64,000 nucleotides of DNA. It comes from Tubiluchus corallicola (taxonomy: Eukaryota; Priapulida; Priapulimorpha; Priapulimorphida; Tubiluchidae). Under the pieces are notes generated by a model. That model was not told where the DNA came from, ran no database searches, and worked only from the letters and a program-made list of their open reading frames with translations. The translations under genes and the position numbers were made by a program. Positions 40,364 through 47,786 of the stretch are shown one piece after another. The stretch lies in NCBI GenBank assembly GCA_030141605.1, contig JAQGDQ010000169.1, forward strand, positions 308,501 through 372,500, written 5' to 3'. The stretch's first letter is position 1; each line of letters opens with the position of its first letter.

Positions 40364-43300
40364 CATCCATCCATCCATCCATCCATCCATCCATCCATCC
40401 ATCCATCCATCCATCCATCCATCCATCCATCCATCCATCCATCCATCTATCTATCTTTCTCTTCTATTTCTCTCTTCCTGCCCTGTCTATTTATTCGTCT
40501 ATCCTTTAACTAAACAAAAACGTACAAAATTGACCAAGTTGGAAGAAGGATGAGGAATACACTGCTTTTGTGAATTGCAACCCACAGTTCCCAGCTATTT
40601 GACTAGATTAGATTGTCTTAGAATAACTCAATGCATGACATAAATTAGACGTTTTCATCGTAGACCACAACCTTTGTGTGCCACGTGTTGGTTAGCTAAG
40701 TAGGGTCGTCAGCATGCCAAGTATTAGTTTAATAGAGCTTTGGCCATTGTGTTAGAATTATCATTTTCATCATGCTTAAAGTTTTAGTTAGTTTGCATGA
40801 CATGTGTTTTGCACAGAGGCATTCTACATGAAGAGGCTTAATTCTAGTCCCCTTCCTTCTCCACGACGATTTTCAACAGCTAGCACACATCTAAAAGGAA
40901 ATGGAATCTACAATGGTAAGATGAGAATTTGTATTTGTTGCATGTTACTTGTTCGTTATTTTATTATTTTTGCACGAATTGTTGCTTTCGTACTTTCCAA
41001 ACTAACTTGTGTATTATAAATGTTTTTGCTTAATACAGCGTGGTTGAAATACAGTGACACATTTTCGTTGTGAAGCATCTATTAAGTCTTTCAGGGCAAG
41101 AAATATATCTTTTGGTAGATAAGTTCTAAAAATTTTCTGAGGTATGTTGGATAAAAAGATTTATTTTCTGTACTTTTTAATTTAGTAGATTTCAGTTGAA
41201 AGTAAGGCAATTAACTTTTTCATGAACGAAAATTTGACTTAAATGAAAACTTATTATTTTACGATGAAGATACTGATCTGCTATCGTAAGTTTGCTAAGT
41301 AACATGTTACGATTACTCCTAGACTTGCAAACTCAGTGTGCGAATTGATGAGTGCTAAGTAACTCCGTATATTTTGCAAAGAAAGTTCACCTAGTCATGT
41401 AATATGTTCTCCCTTTGTGCAAGTGTCTCCTATCTGCGGATTCTGGACATTTGTATGATTCTAAAATACTACTGACACCTTACACTTTCAAGTAAGATGC
41501 CCCAGCCCTTTTCAAGACATGGAAGTATGCTTGAGGGCTATGAACACACTTTAATGGGTTCTTTGTGGTACGAAGTTTTAGCGCAGCTTTAAAGAAAACA
41601 AATATCTTTCATAACGGTATATTAATAATTAGAAGCAAATGTTTATTGGTGTATTTACTTTTACAAGTGCAGAAACATTTTTCATAAACATAAGCCTTTT
41701 TTCAGTAGGCACTGCAGAAAATAATTAGTAACACAAAACAGCAAACTCAAATCAATGAAATGTGACAAATGTGTTCTTGGTATTTCGTTGTTCTAAATGT
41801 GATGCTTTGTGTCATTAGTGTCTGCATTGTCTACTGAAAAGGTAGATGACTTGTAAATAGACTAATAAACATTTGTTTCTAATTACCACATATGAAAGAT
41901 GTTTGTTTTCTTCAAAACTCTAGCACGTAAGCTTGGCAAAAATAAATATCATTAATTCTTTTTATTATTATTGTTTATAATTTCTTGTGATGTACAAAAA
42001 ACTGTTATATCCGCTATCAATTTCTTCCTTTTACGTTACTGCCTTCTTCTTACAACTCCGCTAAGTGGAAAAAATGTTTTGTTTCATCTCTTCTTTTCAA
42101 ATTGCTATAATATTTGTATTGCCAACATTTACAGCATAAAAGCAATACTTCAAATCAAGCAATACTTAATACTCACAATACAAATTGTGACAACGATGTT
42201 GTAAATAATATGTTACAAACACCATCGTGGAGTATCAAATATGACACAAATGTTCAAATAATATGACATTAATTGATAACCCAAGAGCAGATTGATAGTT
42301 CCGCACCTTTTTGTAATTATATATAAATTTATTGTTTATTTTGAAATGCTATTCTCGCTTTTTTAAAAGATGCCGCGTGCATTTGATTTTACAGTGCCTT
42401 ATTTTTCACGTTTTGCAAAATACGATTCCACAATGTGCTAGTAAAATTTTTCTTCATCTCCTTTCTAGGTGCCTCATTTTATGAACGGCAAGCTAAATGT
42501 AACAATTACTCCATGGCCGAAGTAGGTGCAGTGGCCGATTCTGGTGGTTCAGCGCCTAGGAAGAAAGTGGTTTTCAATCATCGTGCTCCTCATGGTTACA
42601 TGTCACTCGCTCAGTATCTCAAAGAAACGAGACCTTTAGACATTGAAGAAATACGCTACATCACTAAAGTCATTTGCGAAGTTCTGCATCAAGTTCATAA
42701 AGCCGGATATGCACTAGGACAACTGGAACCAGACACTGTGTTCCTATCAAGACAGGTACATTGTAGAGCGCTAACTTCGAAGAAAAGTTCCTGTAAAAAA
42801 TAGTGCCTATACAATAATGTTGACTTTTTTATATACATGTACGCTCTGAAACTTGTATGCATTGGAAATGGTTATCATTGCTAACATTAAACATGCTTTG
42901 TTGCGCCAGGCTTTGAAAAATAAGAGACAAGTTCTGCAGGACACAAACTCAAGGCAACAGTTGAACTATCATACTAGCCTTTCTCGAATATACCCACTAA
43001 ACTTGTCCCCATTCTTCTAGTCTATTCCACTCATGGCCGAGTCAGTGGTTTGATTTATGCGGGCTGCTAGTCAATGGTTATAGGATGCTTATGGTTATTT
43101 GCGCGCTACATCTTTATCTGTATTTTTAAAAGTGTAAGTGTTGCTGGAAGTATCTGTGAATAGATCTTCTGGTATGTTGTTGTCTCATATATGAGGGATG
43201 GTAAATAAATGACGTCTCTGCCTCTGTCCATTTTAAAAAAGCTCTTATGTGGGCTGACCAATAGACATGTGAGTGTGCAGGTGAAAATCACGTAATGGTG

Positions 43301-44286
43301 CATGTGACGGGTAAGAAAAGGCTTAATCTTCCTGTATGGGTAGAACAAACTGGAGCAGAGTTGGAAGCAGATCTAGAACTAATTTTTATCAAGAGAGACG
43401 GAGAACATTAATTTATATAAACTTGTCCCCATTCTTCTAGTCTGTTCCACTCATGGCCGAGTCAGTGGTTTGATTTATGCGGGCTGCTAAAGTCAATGGT
43501 TATAGGATGCTTATGGTTATTTGCGCGCTACATCTTTATCTGTATTTTTAAAAGTGTAAGTGTTGCTGGAAGTATCTGTGAATAGATCTTCTGGTATGTT
43601 GTTGTCTCATATATGAGGGATGGTAAATAAATGACGTCTCTGCCTCTGTCCATTTTAAAAAAGCTCTTATGTGGGCTGACCAATAGACATGTGAGTGTGC
43701 AGGTGAAAATCACGTAATGGTGCATGTGACGGGTAAGAAAAGGCTTAATCTTCCTGTATGGGTAGAACAAACTGGAGCAGAGTTGGAAGCAGATCTAGAA
43801 CTAATTTTTATCAAGAGAGACGGAGAACATTAATTTTATAATATTAACTATGTTTGTGTGTTCTTGGGATTTTTCCCCCAAACATTTTCTTTTTGCAAGT
43901 ACAGAAAACCTGCTCACGGATTCTATGCAATAGTCAGACACATTTACAAAGCAGCCTGTCAGTCGTATTCTTGTACTTGTATTCAGTGGAAGAATGATCT
44001 CTTGAATAGTCTAGCTGCCCGTAGGCCTATACTATTTTCAAGCTTTAAGTTTCCACAATATTTAATCTAATAATTATACCTTAAATTTCAGAATGGGGAA
44101 CTTCATGTTTACGTGCCAGATCTGAACGCCTATAAAACAGGGATCTATCCTGCTCAAAAACACAACGACGACACAGCACAGGACATGGAAGATCTGGCTA
44201 ACATTGTTAAACGAATGTTGAGGGCTTATAAACTGCAGAATAGATTACATAGATCCGTACCAGATGTGAACGATTCCCGCTTATGA
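13112..44286 (+). CDS. Giant chimeric LGR-type G-protein-coupled receptor
   Basis: Thirty-five exons can be joined with consistent phases (listed in the module entries), giving about 2,727 codons without the signal peptide and ending at TGA 44,284-44,286. The last third (LDLa repeats, LRR cap and repeats, seven helices) is a type-C leucine-rich-repeat GPCR, the class of relaxin receptors and snail GRL101. The first two thirds is an unusually long ectodomain of fibrinogen-like, CUB, lectin, ApeC, F5/8C and C-type lectin modules, most of them carbohydrate- or protein-binding folds in known families. I infer a plasma-membrane receptor that senses a glycan or protein ligand. The intron phases are mostly 1 in the ectodomain and 2 in the LRR block, typical of shuffled modules. 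Polyadenylation signals AATAAA lie at 44,362 and 44,773. The chance that two genes are being merged is low, because each junction keeps frame, but no transcript was available. Confidence 0.75.
17524..17645. repeat. (CT)n microsatellite in receptor intron 3
   Basis: A CT-rich pyrimidine tract. A second pure CT run lies at about 18,030-18,082, shortly before the acceptor of exon 4, where it may extend the polypyrimidine tract. An irregular CT tract is also present at about 15,590-15,655 in intron 2. Confidence 0.9.
18130..19654 (+). CDS. Receptor exons 4-5: two CUB-like domains
   Basis: Exon 18,130-18,498 encodes a divergent CUB-like module ([11 protein letters not shown] near the start, YKGFQAVV at the end) with few cysteines. 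Exon 19,223-19,654 encodes a more typical [22 protein letters not shown], a Phe-rich '[10 protein letters not shown]' strand, GSFRVYSGD and [10 protein letters not shown]. Both exons are phase 1 to phase 1. For exon 5 the best donor is a GC donor, ATG|GCAAGT at 19,655, joining phase 1 to the acceptor at 19,930. A GT donor four bases downstream can also join in frame to a second acceptor at 19,940, so that junction is ambiguous. Confidence 0.75.
18590..18860 (-). repeat. tRNA-derived repeat, family A (copy 1)
   Basis: On the - strand a tRNA-like segment has an A-box-like TGGCTTAGTGG and a B-box-like GATTCAAATCC about 45 bases apart, followed by ACTTTTTCACA. The same order of blocks, including AGGAAATGCTGAATT upstream, is found on the + strand at about 36,640-36,900. 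The copies also share the motif GGTTCGTACCATC at an end. This looks like a SINE or tRNA-bearing MITE inserted in an intron. It is not a functional tRNA gene, because the anticodon arm is not regular. Confidence 0.7.
19931..20157 (+). CDS. Receptor exon 6: N-terminal half of a fucolectin-type F5/8C domain
   Basis: The peptide has [33 protein letters not shown] and YGVEIEA. In the eel-fucolectin/tachylectin-4/pentraxin-1 (FTP) family these are the first strands, the calcium-site region and the PWWRVDL signature. The domain stops at the strand after VEIEA, where family members continue with a short loop and '(R)L.GF.V.V'. That continuation is found only after the ApeC exon, in exon 8. The donor is AAG|GCAAGT (GC type) and joins in phase 0; the nearest GT donor would break the frame. 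Confidence 0.75.
20472..21156 (+). CDS. Receptor exon 7: ApeC (apextrin C-terminal) domain
   Basis: A single 685-base exon. It reads [17 protein letters not shown] at the start, then [74 protein letters not shown] and FFCYYD at the end. This order of motifs matches the ApeC domain of apextrins, secreted or perivitelline proteins of echinoderms, amphioxus, molluscs and cnidarians, some of which bind bacterial cell-wall material. An ApeC domain inside a seven-helix receptor is unexpected. The exon enters in phase 0 and leaves in phase 1, so it cannot be skipped without a frameshift and is not a simple cassette. Confidence 0.85.
21341..21668. repeat. (AATAT)n array with an inverted segment, then (TCTA)n
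   Basis: About 300 bases of AATAT/TATAA pentamer. Within it, roughly 21,388-21,415 runs in the opposite orientation (ATATT), making the array self-complementary. It ends in about five TCTA tetramers. It lies in the intron between the ApeC exon and exon 8. Confidence 0.95.
21744..22013 (+). CDS. Receptor exon 8: C-terminal half of the fucolectin-type domain
   Basis: The peptide starts [12 protein letters not shown] and ends [10 protein letters not shown]...LCEVKVYG. In FTP lectins the corresponding strands are 'RL.GF.VRV' and 'GRYV.I......L.LCEVEVYG'. The middle ([24 protein letters not shown]) is divergent. Together with exon 6 it would complete one lectin fold, with the ApeC domain of exon 7 placed in the loop between strands. 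A second, independent divergent F5/8C-like module is the alternative reading. Confidence 0.7.
22746..23964 (+). CDS. Receptor exons 9-11: coagulation-factor-type F5/8C (discoidin) domain
   Basis: Exons 22,746-22,906, 23,352-23,504 and 23,781-23,964. The peptide begins [17 protein letters not shown], continues [41 protein letters not shown] and ends [24 protein letters not shown]. These are the standard discoidin landmarks: CG.PLGM at the start, the 'YLQVDL..' strand, 'G.ITQG', 'Y...YS.DG..W', 'ARY(V/I)R..P' and the closing 'LR.E..GC'. Family members bind lipids, collagen or glycans. Junctions are phase 0 and 0 internally and phase 1 outside. Confidence 0.9.
24399..26308 (+). CDS. Receptor exons 12-13: two CUB domains
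   Basis: Exon 24,399-24,767 carries [34 protein letters not shown] and FQGFYLNYT. Exon 25,886-26,308 carries [60 protein letters not shown] and [14 protein letters not shown]. The second has the classic CUB pattern, including the acidic residues (F-D-V-E and D-F-V-E-L-Y-D) that bind calcium in many CUBs. Exons are phase 1 to phase 1 and join directly. Confidence 0.9.
24946..25148. repeat. Degenerate (ATC)n / (GTC)n repeat in receptor intron 12
   Basis: About 200 bases of ATC triplets with GTC and TTC variants. They generate long false frames on both strands (poly-His, poly-Ile, poly-Met), which are not genes. Confidence 0.9.
26650..27597 (+). CDS. Receptor exons 14-15: C-type lectin domain
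   Basis: Exons 26,650-26,865 and 27,355-27,597. The first has [34 protein letters not shown] and ends MIYIG. The second starts [26 protein letters not shown] and ends [18 protein letters not shown]. This is a long-form C-type lectin fold with the four core cysteines. At the usual primary calcium site the EPN/QPD tripeptide reads QPN in '[12 protein letters not shown]', followed by WHDVPC where WND is normal, so sugar binding is plausible but not assured. The junction requires a GC donor (ATAG|GCGAGT at 26,866). Confidence 0.9.
27782..30058 (+). CDS. Receptor exons 16-19: four LDL-receptor class A repeats
   Basis: Exons 27,782-27,952, 29,031-29,144, 29,502-29,621 and 29,936-30,058, each one LDLa repeat, all phase 1 to phase 1. 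Typical segments are [10 protein letters not shown]...[26 protein letters not shown]...[20 protein letters not shown]...[10 protein letters not shown] and [10 protein letters not shown]...[11 protein letters not shown]. The acidic calcium-binding C-terminus (D..D.SDE) is intact in the first three. The fourth has an altered ending (FQEDEPADC). In relaxin receptors the LDLa module is needed for signalling; here there are several, as in GRL101. Confidence 0.9.
28652..28756. repeat. (ATC)n / (TTC)n microsatellite in receptor intron 16
   Basis: About 27 ATC triplets, then TTC triplets, then ATC again. Confidence 0.95.
30642..31319 (+). CDS. Receptor exon 20: second CNTNAP-type fibrinogen-like domain
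   Basis: One 678-base exon. It has [83 protein letters not shown] and YTLGALEC. It is a homologue of the N-terminal domain in exons 1-3, with the same Cys spacing. That copy is split by two introns; this one has none. Confidence 0.85.
31692..31847 (+). CDS. Receptor exon 21: degenerate Cys-rich, LDLa-like module
   Basis: A phase 1 to phase 1 exon with five cysteines ([35 protein letters not shown]). The spacing recalls an LDLa repeat, but the acidic SDE calcium motif is missing. It lies between the second fibrinogen-like domain and the last two LDLa repeats. Confidence 0.6.
31945..32064. repeat. 30-bp minisatellite, four copies
   Basis: Four tandem copies of a 30-base unit beginning AGAGGCA(A/G)GAAGACAATA, with the outer copies more divergent. 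It lies in the intron before the last LDLa pair. Confidence 0.9.
32509..32745 (+). CDS. Receptor exon 22: two LDLa repeats
   Basis: One exon with two LDLa modules: [36 protein letters not shown] and [35 protein letters not shown] (read as separate halves). Both keep the acidic calcium site. The 'sCP..YKC....YC(I/V)P' pattern is the one seen next to the LRR block in GRL101/relaxin-type receptors. Confidence 0.9.
33368..37463 (+). CDS. Receptor exons 23-30: LRR N-cap and leucine-rich repeats
   Basis: Exons 33,368-33,473, 34,238-34,306, 34,830-34,901, 35,101-35,172, 35,354-35,428, 36,309-36,380, 37,101-37,172 and 37,392-37,463. The first has the LRR N-cap [20 protein letters not shown] and [10 protein letters not shown]. 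Each of the next seven encodes one repeat of about 24 residues (for example [44 protein letters not shown]) and all seven introns after the N-cap are phase 2. This one-repeat-per-exon plan is the known structure of LGR genes. In relaxin receptors the LRRs bind the hormone. Confidence 0.92.
35679..35945. repeat. Diverged ~66-bp minisatellite in receptor intron 27
   Basis: About four tandem units starting near 35,679, 35,751, 35,815 and 35,881, each opening with a variant of CACTAATTTGAATAAGCTGA. The copies differ in length (64-72 bases). Confidence 0.75.
36600..36900 (+). repeat. tRNA-derived repeat, family A (copy 2)
   Basis: It matches the reverse complement of 18,590-18,860 block by block: GGAAATGCTGAATTCGGTTGG, a degenerate A box (GTGGCCTAGT), TTTTGTAAGCAGA in the anticodon-arm region, the B box GGTTCAAATCC, then AAACTTTTTCACA. 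It ends in a GGGTTTGTACCATC motif. It lies in the intron after exon 28. Confidence 0.7.
38059..39790 (+). CDS. Receptor exons 31-32: hinge and seven transmembrane helices
   Basis: Exons 38,059-38,930 and 39,629-39,790. It opens with the hinge typical of LGRs ([18 protein letters not shown]). Helix 1 has GNFFVVVW; helix 2 [18 protein letters not shown] followed by DLYYRGRY, a signature of relaxin/LGR receptors; helix 3 ends in VDRLICL, where the usual (E/D)RY is DRL; helix 6 has CCWMPI; helix 7 has [13 protein letters not shown], the NPxxY motif. A Cys before helix 3 (ALCKI) can pair with the one in loop 2 (GVCLAL). Exon 31 alone encodes helices 1-6, a 2+ kb intron-poor block as in other LGRs. 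Confidence 0.93.
39100..39330 (-). repeat. tRNA-Ser-like repeat, family B (copy 1)
   Basis: On the - strand, CACCTGGGTTCGATACTCGC (B box) is followed by TGTAAACTTTGGCTGTT and TAGAGGGA, then GTGGCTTATCTT. The same order occurs on the + strand at 53,319-53,560. The A-box half is degenerate here. Confidence 0.65.
40055..40462. repeat. Compound CT / CTGT / CATC / CTAT microsatellite
   Basis: About 400 bases of successive tetramer arrays: CT, then CTGT (from about 40,118), CATC, CTAT and CATC again. It lies in the intron after the last transmembrane exon. It produces false Ser/Leu-, Val/Cys- and Ile/His/Pro-rich frames. Confidence 0.97.
40817..40915 (+). CDS. Receptor exon 33: cytoplasmic tail with Ser-Pro sites
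   Basis: Short phase 1 to phase 1 exon: [20 protein letters not shown], then [14 protein letters not shown]. The basic [11 protein letters not shown] stretch offers likely phosphorylation sites for proline-directed and basophilic kinases, as is common in GPCR tails. Confidence 0.75.
41621..41890. mobile_element. Foldback (hairpin) MITE-like element, ~265 bp
   Basis: The two halves are inverted copies. The left end AATTAGAAGCAAATGTTTAT (from 41,627) matches the reverse complement of the right end (to 41,884). The inner blocks TTCAGTAGGCACTGCAGA and AGTAACACAAA also match the reverse complement of ATTAGTGTCTGCATTGTC and TTTGTGTCATTAG on the right. There is no coding capacity. It lies in the intron before exon 34. 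Confidence 0.8.
42469..44286 (+). CDS. Receptor exons 34-35: C-terminal pseudokinase-like segment
   Basis: Exons 42,469-42,755 (phase 0 donor) and 44,092-44,286 (stop TGA). The segment [58 protein letters not shown] reads like the start of a protein-kinase C-lobe: hinge, helix E, catalytic loop and activation-loop start. The catalytic HRDxKPxN position is [10 protein letters not shown] and DFG is DLN, so the catalytic Asp and Asn are absent. No glycine loop or VAIK lysine is visible. It is about 130 residues, half a kinase. I infer a non-catalytic scaffold on the receptor tail. Chance resemblance is possible. Confidence 0.65.
42999..43840. repeat. Near-perfect 420-bp tandem duplication
   Basis: Copy 1 is about 42,999-43,418 and copy 2 about 43,419-43,840. 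The only differences I see are one substitution (CTATTCC/CTGTTCC) and a two-base insertion in copy 2 (GCTAGTC/GCTAAAGTC), plus the ragged end. Both lie in the last intron of the receptor. The identical 80-residue frames on the - strand simply reflect the duplication. Confidence 0.95.
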
Positions 44287-44361
44287 GACAAAATTATATA
44301 TATATGTTTATAGCCTAAGTTTTCAATTTGAACAATTTCAAACAGTCAACAAACTTAAGTT

Positions 44362-44778
44362 AATAAATCACCGTTAAAAAGTCAGTAAAGTTTGTAAAAT
44401 CGTATTTCTTTTTGAAAGTTAATGATCTAGTTGCATCGTGAATATGAGATTCTGCAATGTACATTTGTACATTAATCATCTTATAACAACAGCTGAGGTT
44501 ATACTTGACATAAAGCGAAGTTTGATACCCGCAACTAAGCATTTCCCATTCGCATAAATATTTACTTTTGAAGACATAATTCAATGTCATTTTCAGAAAG
44601 CTAGTAGTTAATTGCACTTGCAAAATACGTTCCGATCATAATTTGCAATCCGCGGTTATAATTTCCTGTTTAACGTCTGTATTCTAGTTAATGTTGTAAA
44701 TGTTTTTTATTGAATAATTATAAGCAACATACCTTTATTTATTTTGTTTGTCTTTTTTGTAAACAAAAATACAATAAA
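44362..44778 (+). terminator. Polyadenylation signals of the receptor gene
   Basis: AATAAA occurs at 44,362-44,367, 76 bases after the stop codon, and again at 44,773-44,778 in ACAATAAAAGG. Either could define the 3' end; the first gives a very short 3' UTR. Confidence 0.5.
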
Positions 44779-46672
44779 AGGATGGAAACTTTGAAGAAAA
44801 GGTTAAGTTACGGCAAAATTTAAAATTCGATGAACCCGCAGAACTTCAAAAGGGTGCTGCTACGACGGGCTAAAAAGGCATTTTAGGTTTCCTCTTGAAA
44901 TAGTAAACCACGACAATACATGTCTTCAAAACACGACACATACAAATACATGCAATAAAGACAAAAACAAAAGAAAGCAAAGCCAAATGACATGATGCAA
45001 TATAACATGCAAAATAGAATTTGATTTGAAATTTTCAAGCTCCCGGAGTTCTTTTTATACAGAAATTATGAGGGCCCTTCCTATAAAAATTGTAAACTTA
45101 CACAGCATGCGAGAATGCATGTATTTGTTCAGTTTTTTAAATCTCACGCAGATCCGACCTAACGACAAACACATAAAAGCGATGGTCAGGTTTTATAAAA
45201 TCACAATAATATTACACGTAGCACATATACTATATTCTTAATGTAGGTAAACGTTCATATCACGACAGTTACAACAGCAAATTGTCGCCAACCATGCAAT
45301 AAGAATGACAAAATGATTATTTAACAACAGTTACTCTTCTGCCATAAAAACCCATCTTACTAATTCGACTAGATTCTCTTTAAATCAAACGTGACGCATA
45401 CAGAACTCAGCAAGAGACTCATACCCACCGTAGACGGCCACTTCATTAGCGCAAAACTCGTATTTTAATTTTTAACTCACGAATAATTTGTTATACTTTA
45501 ATATAAATAACTATAACTATAAATAAGAAATATATACACGTATGTGTTTATATATTTGTTAATATTAATGTAGTATAATATTAATATGTTTCTAAATATT
45601 ATATATAGTACATTTATAAATATATATATATACATATATTATTTTAATTTTATTTTATAAACTTCATACTTAGATTCGTAACATGGCTACTGTTGGCTAC
45701 ACTTTTCTCATAAAACAAGGCGCATTGTCACGTTAATGAAAAAAATAACAACCATACATGCTACATAGGTCAAACTAACTTGTTACTATATTTATAAGAA
45801 CAATATTACAGTACGCAAAATGCGACTATAGTATGGGGCACCCAGAAAATTCAAAATTACGGGTTACATTACCAATGATTAATATATTAATTATTTTGTT
45901 CATGCGTTTATAAAATGATGTTAATATTTGTCCACATTGATTCACAGTTTACTTATTTCTAATAATCTTAAATAAGTCGGCTGTAAATATCCAGTGGTTA
46001 GATAAATATTTGGTGCCAAACATAAATAACGAGTGACCAAATTTCACTAATTGTTATCGGTCGCTCAATCTAGCTTACAAAACGCTGTCGTTAAAATAAA
46101 TATAGGGCGCATGCAGACAATATAGGATGCTAGAGCTTAGAGAAACCCTTGCATATGTAGTTCATGGAAGGTTTATTACAGAGAGTTTTGATACCTGTAG
46201 TCTCTTGCTTACACGCAGCGTAATGTAATTATAAGACGTTTGCGTTGCTCTAAATCGCCTTAAATTAGGCATTTATAACTTTTCGAACCCCTACCTGGAA
46301 ACTAATTCATTGCCGTTTAATGTTTATTTACCAATTTAAGTTTAATAATGCCGTGCCTTCCATATCTCTTAAATCGCTGTACCGTATCTAAGCGATTTTT
46401 CAAATCGAAACTATGATTGCCCAACTTGACTTTATTTACACTGTAATTATCTTCGGCCGAGTTGCCTAATTGTGCTGTCTTTTGATATAGAAAAGTGTTT
46501 TTCACTTGTTTCAATTGTTGCTCTGTGTTAAGTTGTTCTCTGCATGTCAGAATTTGGAATACGAACATTTTCCATTGAGCTTAAGAATACAGACAAACCT
46601 AATAGTAAACAAACGTTTGGGTGTTTCAAGACGTCTGTAAAGTGTGTATTCAGTACCACGCTGTTTCTTAAG
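44779..46672. other. Intergenic region between receptor and ZP gene
   Basis: AT-rich, with low-complexity AT at about 45,480-45,660. I see no coding exon. The promoter and 5' UTR of the ZP gene should lie in the last few hundred bases, but I cannot place a TATA box with confidence. Confidence 0.55.
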
Positions 46673-47786
46673 ATGTTTGTAAAGCTTTTACTAGTAAGTA
46701 TTATCCCTATTAACTTTGCGCTAAAACAGTGCATTATTTTATTAAATCATACATGCACAACATTCGGCGAACAACACTTTTAGCTAGGATTGGATAAGAT
46801 TTGATTTTAGCTACGTGTAAAACTTTATTATCGTTCGTGAAACTTTGCACCTACAAAAATTTTATGATTAATTTAATAGGGTTAAGTGCTTATATAATTT
46901 TTAAAAATTTCTCGTTAATTTACTTCATTGATGACCCTGGCGCCTTACGTTGTAAATCTGTAGTAAATTTACTGCAGAAAATCTCACAAAACTAACACTA
47001 AAAGAAAGATATACATTTATGTTTAATTTCTGTATTTACAGTTGGCTACTTTCTTATTGACTGTTTCTTGTGAAGACTCTTCATCTGACGACCTTTCCTT
47101 GCGAAGAGAATCCGTTCTTAGAAGTGAACCGAAAATAGAGCGGAGGTATTATGAACCGCCATATGAAACTCAACAGAATGGTAACGATCGGCCAGGCCTC
47201 CAGCTTTCCGAAATATTCCAACCGTTTGCCGGTTCCGTCTTTGAGGAATACGGTGAAGGTAACACAGTTGCGCCAGATGCAAACGTGGTTTATGTCAGGA
47301 TTAATGCAAGTGGCGAAGTAATTGGACAACGTGGCTTAGCTGATTCTGAAATAAATGATTTTCCGTTTCCACCTGAAGAAGCCCACAAATACGTTTTTCA
47401 GGATCCGCCTCTCATTCTGTCACAGCAGGGACGTATTCGGGATAAGTACCAAACTGAAGTTTTCCCTTCCGGAAGAGATGATGTCTTGCAAGAAGATGTA
47501 CATCAAAATCGTGTAAGTGAAGAACAATATTACAGAAGAGATTACAGACCTACACGATATGAGAATCCACATTTAAGGACTGACAGTCAGCAACTTCCAC
47601 CTATTAAAGGTTACATCCTTCCGGTCACACCACCACTAGGTCTATCCTACGATAATCTTGAAAATTCGAATGACTATGTAGACGAGGCTTCAGTTTTACT
47701 GCCGTATAAACTGCTCAGATCTTCCAATGCTGGGGAAATAGCTGGACATTCGTCATATGCTGCACAGAACGACGACAATATATTAG
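46673..47786 (+). CDS. ZP gene exons 1-2: split signal peptide and acidic N-terminal region
   Basis: The 21-base coding part of exon 1 (ATG 46,673) ends CTA|GTAAGT and joins a phase 0 acceptor at 47,041. Without it the 47,042 frame begins with Leu, not Met. Exon 2 is 745 bases and encodes a region with many Asp/Glu, Pro, Gln and Tyr, including RRYYEPPYETQQNG, VVYVRINASGEVIGQRGL and YYRRDYRP. I do not recognise it. The sequence looks disordered and may be processed or cross-linked. Confidence 0.85.

Noticed and set aside
39999-40553. 184-codon frame rich in Ser/Leu, Val/Cys, then Ile/His/Pro
   Set aside because: It is a translation of the compound CT/CTGT/CATC microsatellite.
43106-43770. Two identical 80-codon frames on the - strand
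   Set aside because: They are identical only because of the 420-bp duplication; they lie in an intron and have no recognisable domain.
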